64,000 nt of DNA from Acridotheres tristis (GCA_037013685.1 CM072884.1:98374048-98438047); one strand, 5' to 3'. Numbered from the stretch's first letter, positions 13,801 to 26,716 are shown. Notes: generated from the letters alone by a model not told the origin. A program made the numbers and translations.

Positions 13801-15479
13801 GAAAACATAGCCTTGTAATTTACATGATGTGAACACAAAGCCTTGACAGAATTTTTTACCTATGCCAAGCTAGAAGAAAGGCAAGAAATTTTTATTTCAT
13901 AAGACTTAAGGAATACAGTTCAACTTTCTGCTGCCTTTACCATGAATGAAGTTGTTATTTTTCTCACGGAATGATTTTTCTTGAAGAATATCTGAAGGAG
14001 CAAAAGATATCCAGTGAAAACACATTCATTTGAAAGAAAATTTATTTTGTCCTTTTCTGTTTTATTTTCTCATAATAACACATAACTTCTATTATACAAA
14101 GATTAAAAAGCTTCAGTGAAATGCTATAGATCTTTTTCTTCATAAGGAAAATCCACAATTTCAACTTTTAACTAGACAAAAAAGAGCATGGTGCAAATTC
14201 CTAACATTTCTCTTGGGACAGATTTTACAGGCTCCCTCTGGAATGGCAGTAATCTGTGTGAACAACTTGCAAAATGTTCAGTGACTGGCAAGAGAAAGCA
14301 GAGCTTGGCAGGTCTCAAGCCCAGGCACAAGCCTCAGATGCAGACCTGCAGCTCCCACTTCCATCATCCTGCTGCTGTCTGCAGGCCAGGAGAGGATTTC
14401 ACCAGTGCCCTGCCTCCCACAGCTGGAGGTGGCAGCATCCTTCCTATTGTAACATCAGCCTGCTCCTGGCTCTGTGCTAAGATTTCGAACTGCTGTTTAT
14501 AGAAGCTCTTTCATGTCTTTTCTTCCAGTCAGAGTCTTTTTTATCCTCTGAACAGACAGTAGGAATTTGCCCAATATACATAAGCTTTACAATCTAATCT
14601 CCTCTGGATTAAATTTCTTTGCCTTTATTTGCAGAAGTCTCCATATATAACTGAAAGTTTGCAGAGCTCAAATATTTTTTCCTTTTTTTTTTCTTCTTTC
14701 ATTACTGTATGGCCTTCAAACACAATACAGAAGGGCATTTTTCACATTGGTCTTCTATCGACTGATAACAAGTATGGGGAAGCAGAAAAAGTGCAACACT
14801 GTGAGAAAAATCATTCACCCCAGCAGATCCAAATCATCAGGAAACATATTTTCATTTGCAATGTGACTACCACCCTGCAGAGGGTAAGAGAGCAGTGTTC
14901 TCTCTCCCAAGAGGAAAAGGCATCCCTTTTTCCACACCACAAGAGCTGTGTTAACATCAAATCTGAGACATGACAGAAATCTTCTGCTAGCTAGAAACTA
15001 CAGTGAAAGGGTTGTCAAATTTTGATCTGCACCAGATGTTAGTGCATGTCCTAAACAAGCAGGGTGTGCCCAATTTCAGACATCAAATATTGGCTATAGA
15101 GCACAGAAGGTATGGATAGAGTGAATCCAAATTGAAACTAAGCCTCAAGACAAAATACCCCACACAACTTCAGCGAGCTAAAGCAATGGACCTTTGTATG
15201 CAAAGCCATATTAACTGAAATTGCAAAAGTCTCATCAAAGAGACATTACTAGTCCAGTTCTGATGATGCTTGTTGTCCAAATTATATAATTATTACAGGA
15301 AGATCAGGAGAGAACAGCAAGACTGACAAGATGAAGCAATATGACTCCACTTAAAGGTTTTACTTTGGTTCACTTTAAGGGTCCCTTTTGGGATGTTGAA
15401 TTTGAGAGGCTATGGGATAGAGGCAAAAGAAAGAAGATGTTGTTTTTGGTGTTCTCTATCAATCACCCAGCCAGTTAAC
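10861..15479. other. AT-rich unique sequence, no gene recognised
   Basis: No transposable element or domain recognised. ORFs are at most about 114 codons (13292-13600, 14188-14502, 14629-14973). They lack exon-like boundaries I would trust and any motif I recognise. Confidence 0.55.
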
Positions 15480-15735
15480 TAAGTGATGAGTTAGTTATTC
15501 TACAGGCCTTTAGGAAAAATCTCTTGATTCACAACCCTAATCCTCATGGGACATTTCAATGTCCCACACCTCAGTTGGAAATAGCCTACTGTCACTGTGG
15601 GGACAAGTAAGCAGGGAATTCCTAAAGGTTGTTTACTATAATTTCTTTTCCCAATCAGTCAGCGAGCCAGCTAGGAAAGGTGTCCTCCTGGAATTGCCTT
15701 TTGTGAATCAAGAAGGGCTCATGGGAGATGCCAGA
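15480..15735 (+). mobile_element. CR1 LINE fragment, ORF2 endonuclease region
   Basis: Matches the C-terminal part of the CR1 apurinic-like endonuclease domain by recognition of conserved blocks. One block reads LMGHFNVP...SWK (15543-15580), corresponding to the usual GDFN motif followed by a tryptophan. Another (from about 15658) reads VSEPARKGVLLELPF and then FVNQEGLMGD. The two blocks are in different frames and a stop lies between them, so the copy is dead. Both ends are truncated, and some homology may extend upstream to about 15300. Confidence 0.8.
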
Positions 15736-16149
15736 TAAACAGAGCAATCATGCTTCCACTGCTCATCCAGCCAATATGACTAACTTTTGGAATACAGCTT
15801 GAACTGTGTAGGATGATGTCTTCCTGGTCTTATAGACAAGGGTATTTAGCCTTTGAATAATGACACCTTTTTTTTGTGGCAGTGTGAAAAGTTTCACTAC
15901 ACCATCTGCAGAGGATTTCAGTTTGACAGCTTGTGTGCCACCCAGCACAGTACAAAGAGAGAACTGACATTATCTTTCTTTCATGTCCTGCTCAGTCTTG
16001 ATAGTTACTCCTGGGATTCCCGATGCTGCTCTCAGTCTGTGGCTTTCCTCCTGTGGGAATAGCAGTGTAGAAGAGACAAGATAAGTGATGCTGTTGTATG
16101 CCAGAAATAACTCTGCTCTGCAGGACCTCTTCATTGGGTGCCAAGGCCT
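15736..16149. other. Spacer between CR1 fragment and LTR
   Basis: A minus-strand 61-codon ORF (15763-15948) and overlapping plus-strand ORFs are present without recognisable motifs. Nothing can be assigned. Confidence 0.4.
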
Positions 16150-16545
16150 TTTCTGCCTTTCCTACTGCCTTGGTGGGAAGGAAGTTGGAAGTGCATTGGA
16201 GACCAGAAGGAGACACAGCCAGAACAGGTGACCCCAACTGACCAAAGGAATATTCCAGATCATCTGACATCATCCTCAATATATAAATTGGGGGGAAGAA
16301 GAAGGAAAGGGGAGACATTTGGAGTGATGGAGTTTGTCTTCCCAAGTCACTGTTATGTGTGATGGAGCCCTGCTGTCCAGGAGATGGCTGAACACCTGTC
16401 TACCCATGGAAAGCAGTAAATGAATTCCTGGTTTTACTTTGCTTGTGTGCCTGGCTTTTGCTCTCATAATTAAACTGTCTTTATCTCAATGCATGACTTT
16501 TCCAGCTTTACCCTTACCATTCTCTCCCCAGTCCTGCTGGTGCAT
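16150..16545 (+). mobile_element. Truncated avian LTR (ERVL-type)
   Basis: Recognised as a widespread avian LTR. The U3 block contains GGTGACCCCAACTGACC, followed by a TATA box (TATAAA 16282-16287), a purine stretch, CTTTGCTTGTGTGC, ATTAAACTGTCTTTATCTCA (signal at 16469-16474) and CATTCTCTCCCC. The expected U5 end (usually ...ACCACGACA in this family, from memory) is missing, so the element is cut at about 16545. The 5' boundary is approximate. No target-site duplication can be tested. A second, unrelated LTR in the opposite orientation starts about 540 bp downstream. Confidence 0.75.
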
Positions 16546-17088
16546 GGGGTTGGCTGCTGTTGAGATGACACAGAGAGGGCAAGGACACTTCCCTCGCAGC
16601 AGTGGCCAATCCAGACAAGGAGATTCAGCAGCACAGGATGTTTTCCGTGGCTTGCAGCACGAAGTGACTAAACTGGCATCACACTCAGAGCTCTGTCAGA
16701 GCTCTATAATCATGCTACAATGCTACAATCCAGCTTCCTCTGAGAAGATGCAGTTCTAGCACCAGGCCAAAGCTGCAACGTCCAAGAAGATTAGGAGTAG
16801 TGTTTGGAAGATTTTTTTCTCATGATAGAATAACAAAATAAATATATCTAGAAAGCCATAGTAAATAAGCAAAAAGTGACTACAGAACTCATTGTTTAGG
16901 TGAAGACAGTAGTTACTACCTTGTTTAGGACAGAATCCCCCAGCCTCTCAGTATTTATGATGTATGTCAAAGTTCTCTAATAAACCTTTATGTTTCATAA
17001 ATTTTGAACAGTATTTTCACTGGCCACAATATTACACAAGTATAACTTCCACAAATAATATAATCATCTCACTCTTCAAATTGCTCTT

Positions 17089-18566
17089 TGTCTTGGTTTA
17101 ATTTAATTTCCCCCTAAAAAAAGTCTTGGTTTAATTTCGTTTTCCCGACCAACGCACCAAATAATGTAATGGTTTTGATTTGCCAATTTAAATATACTCT
17201 TTTTCTGTTGTGAGACAGAACGAGAAGCAGAAGCAAGGCAGGCCTAAAACTTAAAAGGGTATAAAAAGAAATTTATTAACTACACAAAGAAGGGGAAAAA
17301 AAACCAAATTCAGAATAAGAGTTTTCAGACCATTCCTTCCTTCCCTCTCCCAACTTTCATAACAACAAAACAAACATACAAAAAACTACTTCAGTCAGTT
17401 CCCAACTTAAATAGTCCTTTTTTCAGTTCACTTCGGAGAGAGAAGCTTCCTCCTGTCAGGCCATAGGGATTTTTTTCCACAAGAAGGAAGAAAACAGTCC
17501 TCTCATGGTTTCATTTTCATGATTTGCATTCACCCGGGAATCTGCAGTCGTGGCACTCCTCCCAACTTCACAGCCTTCCCAGAGCTGTGGATGTCGGCCA
17601 TGTCAGACTCATGGGTTATTACTTTTAAGAATGAACTGTTCCAAAGCAAAGGTTCTCTCCATCTCTTTTCTCTCTGTTCATGCTTCATCCTCAGAAAACC
17701 GAGATCCCCTTCTTTCCATGGGGCAAAAGATTCTCAACACAGGTGCTTTTTGGTGAAATGATCTATCAAATGGAACACTCCAACCCCCCATGTCTTTCTC
17801 CATGGTTTATAGGAATATTCAGTACATTAGTTCATTTTTACAATCTTACAAAAGGACATTTCAGCCATCTTCACAGCATCTCCTAATTCTCCTTCCATCT
17901 AAAAAACTTAGCTCTTGCCTCACTGACTTTGGAGAATCTCTTTTTTCTCCTCTCATATTCCAAGGAAGGCCGGAGGTTTTGCAAATCTTATCTGGGCACT
18001 AAAGAGTTAAAGTTTTACACAGCTGCAAGAGTTGGGCCAGGCCCAGGCCTCGCTGGGGAGGGTGGCTGAGGTGTCAATGAGCCTTTCTGGGGCTGGGCTG
18101 CAGCCCCACACTGCCCATGGCCACCCCTGCTCCCAGACAGGCCCAGCTGCCTCCCCCGCAGGCCCGGCCCTTCCGAAGCTGTTCTGAGCCAGCAGCAGGA
18201 GCTGGGCCCCCCTGAGCCACGGGACAGAGGGGGAGGAAGCAGGGCTAAGGTTTTATCAAGGAGCCTTTCCTCCCCCCGGCCATCGGGTTCCCTGGTTTGC
18301 AAACGGGGCCCAGCGGACTCCGGAGCCCCCCCCGCATGGAGGGAGCCCCGGCCGGTGTTACCTGCTCAGCCACCGGAAATAAAAGAGAGCTTTTTCCTGG
18401 GTTACCTCCTTCAAAATGTGTGTTCACGGAGCAAACTAACTTCTCTAATTGGATTTTCAGGCTGTCAATAACCAAGCCAGCCTTCAACTGGTCCCATCAG
18501 ACTCAGAGGAGGCTTTTCTCATAGAAAAAAACCTGAGTCTGTCCTTCCTCAGGTGAAACTAGCACA
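17089..18566 (-). mobile_element. Long antisense solo LTR with 5-bp target-site duplication
   Basis: A 1,478-bp element. On the minus strand it begins TGTGCTAGTTTCACC and ends AAACCAAGACA. CTCTT occurs immediately outside both ends (17084-17088 and 18567-18571), a perfect five-base target-site duplication. The AATAAA signal on the minus strand is at plus 17272-17277. The AAACCAAGACA terminus is shared with the LTRs at 4475, 37940 and 43174, which suggests a common ERVL-like superfamily. A GC-rich block (about 18015-18370) lies in U3. The retroviral 3' terminus is duplicated with a 33-bp period (17090 and 17123). No gag, pol or env sequence is present. Confidence 0.85.
17090..17137 (-). repeat. 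33-bp duplication of the LTR end
   Basis: GTCTTGGTTTAATTT occurs at 17090 and again at 17123, separated by a CCCCCT and A-run stretch. The LTR's terminal sequence is therefore present twice in tandem. Confidence 0.85.
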
Positions 18567-18656
18567 CTCTTGTTTTTCTTTTCTTTAGGAAGCACTGATA
18601 AGTGTACTCAGAAATCAGCCTATGTAGCTTCACTTTTTGGTTTTTTTTATTATTAT

Positions 18657-18839
18657 TCAGAAAGTGTTTTTTTCTGGACAGTACAAAGGATTCGTGTAGG
18701 CTGAACAAACAATGCCAGTGAAGTTATCAGAAAGTATTCTTCTCACGCCAATAGGAGCAGCTTCTGGTGCATTCAACTCACATTCCATTACATCTCCTTC
18801 ATTTACAGTATGGTGATGGAGAAAGGGAATTAATTTCAT
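18657..18839 (-). other. Protein-like minus-strand ORF, unassigned
   Basis: A 60-codon ORF with believable composition, including NEGDVMECELNAPEAAPIG and CSAYTNPLYCPEKNTF before the stop. A possible acceptor (TTTCTCCATCACC followed by AAATGAAG) lies inside the ORF, so a terminal exon starting near GDVMECEL is conceivable. The stop codon is followed by AATAATAATAAAAAAAA, which could be part of a 3' end or a decayed poly(A). I do not recognise the protein. Chance ORF and processed-pseudogene fragment remain possible. Confidence 0.18.
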
Positions 18840-21034
18840 ATCCCTTCAAGCCTTTGCTGTCACTAAGCAATTTGTAATGTTTGATTCTCTTCTCCTTGAG
18901 TAGTTAAGTTTTACTGGCAGTAGTAAAATATTATCTTCATTCTGCTGTAGTTCTAGGCTATACCTGGTCTCCTGAACATACCAAGACCATAAAAACTACT
19001 TACCGAAGAAATTTCAAACACCTATATACACTAAAATTATTTATTAGGTTCAAAAATTCCTTTTCCCCTACAGCAACAAATATTGCCTTTGGAAACTAGT
19101 ATTGTATGAAGGATAAGCTGTCCATTCAATACAAAGAATTCCTTTACCCAATTATATTTTTTTCCCATTTGAAATCCATTTTCAGGCTTTATTATCTAAT
19201 AAATACCAGGTCCCAATTTATGTTCAGGCAATATTATATTAGCATTCCTGGAACTGTCTCAGTATTCAACCCTGCCTATATAAGATGAGCATTTTTCTTT
19301 TGACACAGATGTCAACCTAAATTGATGAGATTCTCCCACTCGCAATAATTGGTACAAAATTTTTCAACAGTCCCTGCACAGAAATTCACAGCCCATGCTG
19401 TAATGAACCATTCAGCTTCACATGAAAAACTAGCAAGAAAATCACCTTCTCTAAAACTAAAATGACATATTAACACTTGCAAAACGTGGTATTGTATCAA
19501 AGAGAATGAGAATGTTCTCTAAGGCACTGAACACAGCAGCACATGCACAACCCTATGTGTGCAGTCTCCTGCCTCTCCTCTGGAATGATATGAAAGGCCA
19601 GCATTAAAAATTGCTTATTAAACATTTTAACAAAAGAACAGAAGTCAAAACTGTTCAAGATTGCACATAGTCTATACACAGCCCTGGAGTTAAGAGCTTG
19701 TTCATTTTTTCCTCAGAGCACCATTGTCTTCAAATTGTTTTTCCTGTTTAGCTTTGCTATTGTAATGGACTGGGCTGCTTGTGAATACTGCTATGATCAG
19801 CTGGTGAGGAAATCACAGGCAAAACAGAAATTCAAGAGGCTAAATGGTCCCTGCCCACACTGATAGAGAGACAACACTGTCAGATCAGTCAACACTGTCC
19901 AGTCACTTCTTGAAATTTTCTGATGGGGGTATGCCATAGTCTCCCGTGTCTCTGTCATTATATACTTACAGAGTTGATTTTTTTTCTCCAAAATCAGACT
20001 TACATCTTCTTTTGTGTAATTAAACTGAACACTTCTTGCCATCTGTGGAAAACAGCTGAACATGGAAAGCAATTAATTGTTGTGATTTTTTTAATATTAA
20101 CTTTAGAAATGTATATTAGAAATCTGTTTTGGTCTTTACCACATTTATCCTCTCTGCCTAAGACTAAACAAAGGCAGTACTTTCAACATATCCCTCAGCA
20201 GTGACATCTTCAAGTCATCCTTCTTATTAATGCCACCTTTCAGCTTTTGGCATATTCTGGCTCACCCACACCTTTCAAAGGGATTGAAAAGTCCAGGTGG
20301 ATAAAAGCCAACCACCAGAGTGAAACAGAAGCTTCCTGTTTGGTTGCTAATTTTTTTCAGAAAGGATCCCCTTCAAGGCAGTTCAGTCACCAGCACAGAG
20401 GTATCTGCTGTCATTTGAGCTGTCCTACAGATCTCCCTAGATGACAGATGCTGCTCCACAGGACACAGCTCTCCTGTGCCTGTATATTCCCTTGTCCCAC
20501 AGAGATGTCATGGGCATCAACAGTAGCAGAAGTGACACCATGTTCAGGTAACTCAGTTGATATCTCTCTGTCTGCTTACAGAGCTGGACAAAAAATAATC
20601 TTCCACGATATAAGTCAGCATCAGTTTACTTCACTCATTTTAGAAATCCTTGTGCCTTTGCAGGCCAGACAGATTTCCATTGCTTCGTGTAATGCAGATT
20701 TATGCTTCTTGAGGATCTGTGGGTGCAAGAAGTATGATTGCCTGCTCTTCTCCTACAATAAATGAGTTCACTTTTAACTTAATCTATATATTGACATATG
20801 ACTTTCTGTCTAAGTACTTTTTTGTTGTATAACTCATTCCATAGGCTCTAAATATTGTTAATTATATCAAGGAATGTTATCCAACCCCAAAACAGACATC
20901 CATTAAACTTTTATTGGAGGAGATGGGTATAAAAATGAAACTTTGCTCTTCATTTGACTGATCTTCTGTTCTTCCAATTATGTTTATACCATGTTCCTTG
21001 TCCTGTGTGTAGCTATGCAAGGATGTCTACATGG

Positions 21035-21186
21035 CCTTCCCCCCCCTTCTTTTTTATATTTTCTCATTCCCTTTTTCCTCCCCCCCTCTCTCCTCCTACT
21101 TTATTTTTTTTTTTTTTTGGTTTTTTTTTTTCCCTTCCCTTTTTTTTTTTTTTATTTTCTTTCCCTTCTCTTCTTCTTTTCCCCCA
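21035..21186 (+). repeat. Polypyrimidine (T/C) low-complexity tract
   Basis: About 150 bases of almost pure C and T on the plus strand, with C runs and several T runs of 10-17 bases. The overlapping plus-strand ORFs rich in Phe, Pro and Leu are artefacts of it. Confidence 0.9.
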
Positions 21187-21991
21187 ATTTTAATCCCTAT
21201 TTTTTCATAACCAACCTCTAATCTCCTTTTACAGTTAACAAAAAAAACCAGACTCTAGGATTGCCAATGCAGAAAATGCAAACAGCCAGGAAGAAAGTTT
21301 ATACACTGAACCGTTGAGCATCTACAATTTTCTTTATCCATTGATATGTTTTCATTGTTTCAATTAATTCACTCTAATATTTCACCCATGCCCAGTCCAG
21401 ATGATAGCAGAATCTCTCTCTTAAACAGGTGTCCCACTTTAGGACACAGATCTTCCACCTTCCTCTATAGAAACACGACTCAGATGGTCTAAAACAGCCT
21501 AAACAACTGTCTTACACACAGAAACAGAAATAACACAAAAAGAGTAACCCCAGCTTTGGGGCAGAGCAGCATCCACATGGATCCAGCAGAAACCCAGGGC
21601 CAATTGCTGTGCAGCTTAGATAGGACCAACCTGCACTAACAGTGGGAACAATACAGATATGAGCCAGGGAAATCCTTTACCTGGCCTGATAATTGAAAAT
21701 GTATCATCTTCCCCAATAGAGACAGCTTAGGACAGCAATTTGTTTATTTTAGGAGTCACTGTGTAACCAAAAAGAGCCAGCTGAAAGCCACATATTGCTG
21801 GATGATAGTGAGTGTATCACAGACTTGTGGATCCCATCCAAGGAGATTAAAGGGAAGTTAATGACCACATAGACTTTTTCTTTTCTTCTGCTGTCCTTAA
21901 CAAACAGTCACAGGAAATTTCTGAAGGTAGTTCAAGGGTGAGGACTGACTGACCATTTGAGATACCTCAATGTAAATATTAAGGGTAGAAG

Positions 21992-22085
21992 GGAGGAGCT
22001 CCAGATTTCTGACCATCTTCATAGCCTCCTCTGGACTCACTCCAACAGTTCCTCCTTTTTTTGGGAGCTCTGGAGCTGAATTTAT
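21992..22085 (-). mobile_element. CR1 LINE 3'-region fragment, antisense
   Basis: Short antisense match to the CR1 3' region, recognisable by GACCATCTTCATAGCC, CCTCTGGACTCACTCC and GGGAGCTCTGGAGCTG. The copy is strongly diverged and truncated on both sides. Confidence 0.65.
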
Positions 22086-25000
22086 TGACATGCAGATATT
22101 GCAGTATATAAAATTACAGTTTTCATTGAAAACTAGCACTGATACAAGTATGCTGCTGAGAAGGGAAATATGCATTTTGATACTGGCAGTGTTGAACTAC
22201 ATAGTGGGCTGTTATTTGCTAATGTTTTTATACATACAAAGCATACACCATTAGCAAGCCACTTCACTAAACAAGTAGGGTACAATATAATTAACAATTA
22301 TTGCAACTGAGAGACTAGTGAGTACAGGCTTTTCTCATCTGCACTTAGGCATACAGACAGCTTATGCTTACGTGTGAAAAAATGAGCTCCCTTTCTTTAC
22401 ATGTTTTGCCTTTCTCCATTATCTGTAGAATACAAAAATAGCAGCAGGGACTAAACCCTCCAGCATGACTCAGAGAGCTAAGAAAAGCTACAAATCCCCT
22501 GCTAATGTGATGTGAATTCGCATGCAGAGCTGCTGACTGCTTTGTGCAAAAATCCCGATGCATCTCTGCCCACTGCCTTCAGATTACAGCTTCAATACGG
22601 ACATGGCACAAAAAGAACTCCCTCACTGAAGTCAGTTATAGCATTCCTGGTGAGGAATTAAACAGGGAGCAGAGTTTGCCTCAAGTCCTGAAGTCAGTGT
22701 GTAAAATTACATCTTAACTGCAGGTCTGTGCATAGCATGGGACGTCTGCATTTTGGTTTACCCTGAAGGAAACCCCGGGCAAGTCAATGTGTCAAAAGAT
22801 TGACATACAACAAAAGTTTTGATACATCACAAGTCCATGGCTGAGGAATGAAGATCGTGGCCCCACCATACTGCTCTGAACCATAAACAGCCCATTTTTC
22901 CCTGCTACAGCCCAGCCTTTAACCTGATGTGCTGTTCTGGTCTGCACAGGATCCCCCAGTGTCAGCATACCTTGTGCTAGACCTATCTTAAGGAAAAAGA
23001 AAAGTCATATTTATCGTCACAGATGACAGGAGTAATGTACTTTATTTACAGAACTGGGAATAAAGCTTCAAAAAAATAGAAAAAGAGGAAAAAAAAGAAA
23101 AAGAAAAAAGAAAGAAAAAGAAGAAAAAGGAAGAAGAAGAACTAATAATTAAAGCTACCTAAAATATTTCTCAGTCCTCATCTGCTCTATCAGGAGTTGT
23201 TTGCAGATGTTGCTATTACTGATAAATTCTCACAAACAAATACTCACCAGAGTGTTACTTTGGAGATCCCACCTCTTTCTCTGCTCACAGTCCCCTGTTT
23301 AGATATTTTCTTAAAAGGAAAAATCTCTAAATATTTATGAACCTTCAAAATCTGCTCCATCTCTCCAGTATGCCCCTTTTCAGCTATTATTGTGACAGTT
23401 TGCATGATGTTCCAGTTTCATTTCTTTCTTTTCCCTCCTGCCAGTCAGTGTGGACAGGTCCCTCAAGGCTGTTTCTGTGTCACTAGTGCTGTACCTGCTG
23501 CCCACAGCAGCTGGCTGGGTCCCAATCGATGTTTAACCCCTAATGTAAATGCAGCAAAGTAGGTAATTTTACTGAACTTTCAATTTCTGCTATGCATTTC
23601 TACCACCAGTTCTGCCAGAGCTGTGATTTACCCCAAAATTTCAAACATTTTCTCTTTATTGCTCCTTCCAATCTAGTAGCACTATACTAACACTCAGTTC
23701 AGCAGGTTTCCTCCCCACTCAGATAACACCACCCAAAATGCTGCATGACAGAGACAGAAAGAAGACCCAGGCCTGTTGCGTTGGGCTGGGTGCAATCCAC
23801 CCTAGGCAAGCCCTGGACTCAGGGTGAGGCTGAACAGGCTCACAGCAGTGGAAAAAAGCCCAGAAAAAAGAACAGGGCTCAGCCGTGTTCATTCCCATTC
23901 CTTGCCAGAGATGGCTGCACCCTGCAGACCCCCACCTGCCTGCTGCAAAATCCAGACCTGAAAATGGGGAATTGTTAATCCCCACTTCCTGATGTTCTGT
24001 GTGAAGCCTTGTCCTTGAGCACCCAGTGGGACAGTGGGAGGTCACATTGCCCCTCCATGCCTAAGGAAAAAGCACCATCATTCCAATCCAGCAGCCATCC
24101 AGGGATGCTCCTGCAGCCCAGCTCTGGATGTCCTTTCCCCCACACCAACTCTCTGTGTGAAAACAAAACCTGTCACTGTCCAGCAAAACAAAGCACCTCA
24201 AAAGCCAACCCTTTCTGCAGGGTCTCTATGTTTATCTAATTAAGACACCTTCCCAATATCTTTGTTTTTAAGTGCTGTGGCAACAGGAGGTATGAACATT
24301 AACAAACCAAATGGAATGGGAGGGCAGGCTTTCAAATAAAAAGAAAGTCCACATTACAGGAGTGGACTGTGCAAATTGACACAAAAGCCAGCAGTTCTAA
24401 AAAAGATTTAAAACGTGGTATGAAACAGGTTCAAATATTTGGAGCTATTAAATAGGGTAGGAGTAGTAAAGGCTTGTCAGATGAGTCCTGATAAGTTATT
24501 TCCCATCTAATTATCTAGGCATCTGGAATTTCTGATGTGTTGGTTGAAATAGCCGGCATTTTAAGATAATAAACTAGAATAATATGCTTAAGGCATGACA
24601 TGTCTCCTATTCTTCTTACTTCTTCTCATTTCTAGATAGGAACCCAATTTACTTTTATCCCTGTTTACAAGCAGGCCCCTATTTTTGCACTGTGTTGGGA
24701 CTACCACAAAATACATGAAAATTAGATTTTGTGAGGGCACAAACCCAGTAATTTCTTCCCTTACCCCATTGGCTGCAGAGCCATTTTTCTGACTTTCTTA
24801 TATGTGTATATTAAATTCACATACATACAGAGTGTGATGCAACCAAATCAAGAAAAGGCAAAGTCACCAAGAAAATAAACACAGAGTAAATAAATACTAC
24901 TGAGAATTCTTTAATGCTGGTGTGCTGCTCTCTGTAGCTATTGATAGTTACATAAATATAGCTAACTAGTTACACTAGTTACGTGGAAGCCATAAAAACA

Positions 25001-26545
25001 GTCATCTTCTCAACTGATATCAAACCCTATCAGGCTGTCTGTCCATCAAGAAATCTTCTAGGAAAACCTTAGGGGTCAAACCACATTTATTTTTCAATAG
25101 GTGATGTTTCTGCCTCTTGAACCTCAAAACGAAAATACAAACTATCAATGTCTCTGGCATAGGTCTGTGTGTTCCTGAGGGTGCACAGCACCTACCACAG
25201 CTGAACTCAGTCCTGATGGAGGTTGCAGACATTTATAAACCATCACTTAAAAGCTACTGCACCTTAATTTAAGAAATTCCAAAAAGAAAGAGGAAAAAAA
25301 ATGTTCGTTTTGCAGCTAAACTGAGCCTGCACATCTGCCCAACAGTGTCAGAAGCTGCCAGGACCTCCCAGGTGCTCACCTGCCTCTGCAGTCACAGGAC
25401 TGTGGCTAGAAGCAAGCTGGCTTCTCCATGGCAGCACAGCCACCTCGAGTGTGTCCATCAGCCCTGCTGCCTCTGTCCTCTGTCTGCTGACAAGAGCTCC
25501 ACCAACTCTTCATGAGCTGCCAGCACACAACCTTTGTATCAGGAAATTAGCTGGTTCATTAAGCAACTTATCATCACTTTGTCTTGAGCTGGAAATAGGG
25601 ACTGAGCTGCATTTTTGCTTGCAATGTTTTCTGCCCTATACAGCAACACAGTAGGAGTCTTAAGTGTTCACAAAGTGAAGTTCTCCATGGTCTACTTCAT
25701 TGATTTCAACAATGAAACTTGATCTCCCCCAGAAGACATGCTAAGTCCTCACAGTGCTGAATGAATTTGTATTTAATGTACAGTTCAGAAAAAGAGTTTT
25801 GCTCTTTACAGGTTTAAATTTATAAAGCATGTCTATGAAAGAAAAGGATTGAATGCCTATGGATCCAACCATGTTCAGTTTTCTTTTCTGAGTATATGAG
25901 TCCTATGTTCAAGCAGTTTGCTATACGTGAAGTTTTCTGAATCCCTTTCAACAGATATAAACAACAATTTTTTTCCACAGTGTACCAGGTTTTATCAGCG
26001 GAATACTATGTCTCATGTACTCTTCCAAAGTCCAAACACAAATATATGCCAAAAATAAACTCTGCTATTTTGCTATCTCTACTTACTGGGACGTTCTTCT
26101 CTGCTTTTTAAACTCAAGTTATTGCTGCTTATTTATGGATTTGAATACAAACAGCATGAAAAGAAAGGCAAGGGAGTTTTCTAAGTTCCTTCTGTAAAGA
26201 CACTTCTAAACAAAACTCTGGGAAAGGCTGACCTTCTTGCAAGTTTGCCTGTTCATCTGTCACAGTTGCATAGTGAAAATATTTTTTAGGGTGGAAAAGA
26301 GTGGAAAACTGGACAAAGGGAGTTTGCTCGTGAGGGATTTACTTTCCTTCTGGGTGAAGTTTTTCAACTGCTCTGTTATGTTTCATCCTGCTTCCTCTCC
26401 AAGTCTTAGGACTGCTTCTAGAGAAAATGCTGCAAGGAGTGATGACAAACAAAGCAGCACATAACCAGTAAGAAAATATGTGCAATCATTCCCATAATAA
26501 CTTTCAAATCTGAAGATAAGTCTTAATGATTGGACTTCTGTCAAA
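22086..26545. other. Unique sequence, purine-rich tract at 23070-23141
   Basis: No gene or named element. An A/G-rich tract (AAAAG and GAAGAA types) occupies 23070-23141. ORFs up to 108 codons near 23719-24243 overlap on both strands with no motif I recognise. Confidence 0.55.
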
Positions 26546-26716
26546 ATTGGACCAGGCTGCCCAGGGAAGTAGTTGAGTCACCATCCCTGGAGATATTTAA
26601 AAGATGTGTGGATGTGGTGCTGAGGGACATGGCTTAGTGGTGGATTTGGCAGTGTTAATGGTTAGACAAGATGATGTCAGCAGTCTTTTCCAGCCAAGGA
26701 GTCTATGATTCTATGT
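26546..26716 (+). mobile_element. CR1 LINE 3' end, sense
   Basis: The terminal ~170 bp of a CR1 copy: CTGCCCAGGGAAGTAG, GAGTCACCATCCCTGGAG, GACATGGCTTAGTGG, TTTTCCAGCC and the typical 3' octamer region ATGATTCTATG (26705-26715). It is 5' truncated, as is usual for CR1. It represents a different CR1 subfamily from the copy at 45170-45935, judging by the last ~80 bases. Confidence 0.88.

Larger units (their letters stand above)
18572..21990. other. AT-rich unique sequence with a polypyrimidine tract
   Basis: No transposable element recognised. It holds a protein-like minus-strand ORF (18657-18839) and a pyrimidine tract (21035-21186), both listed separately. Other ORFs are short and overlap each other on both strands. 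Confidence 0.5.
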
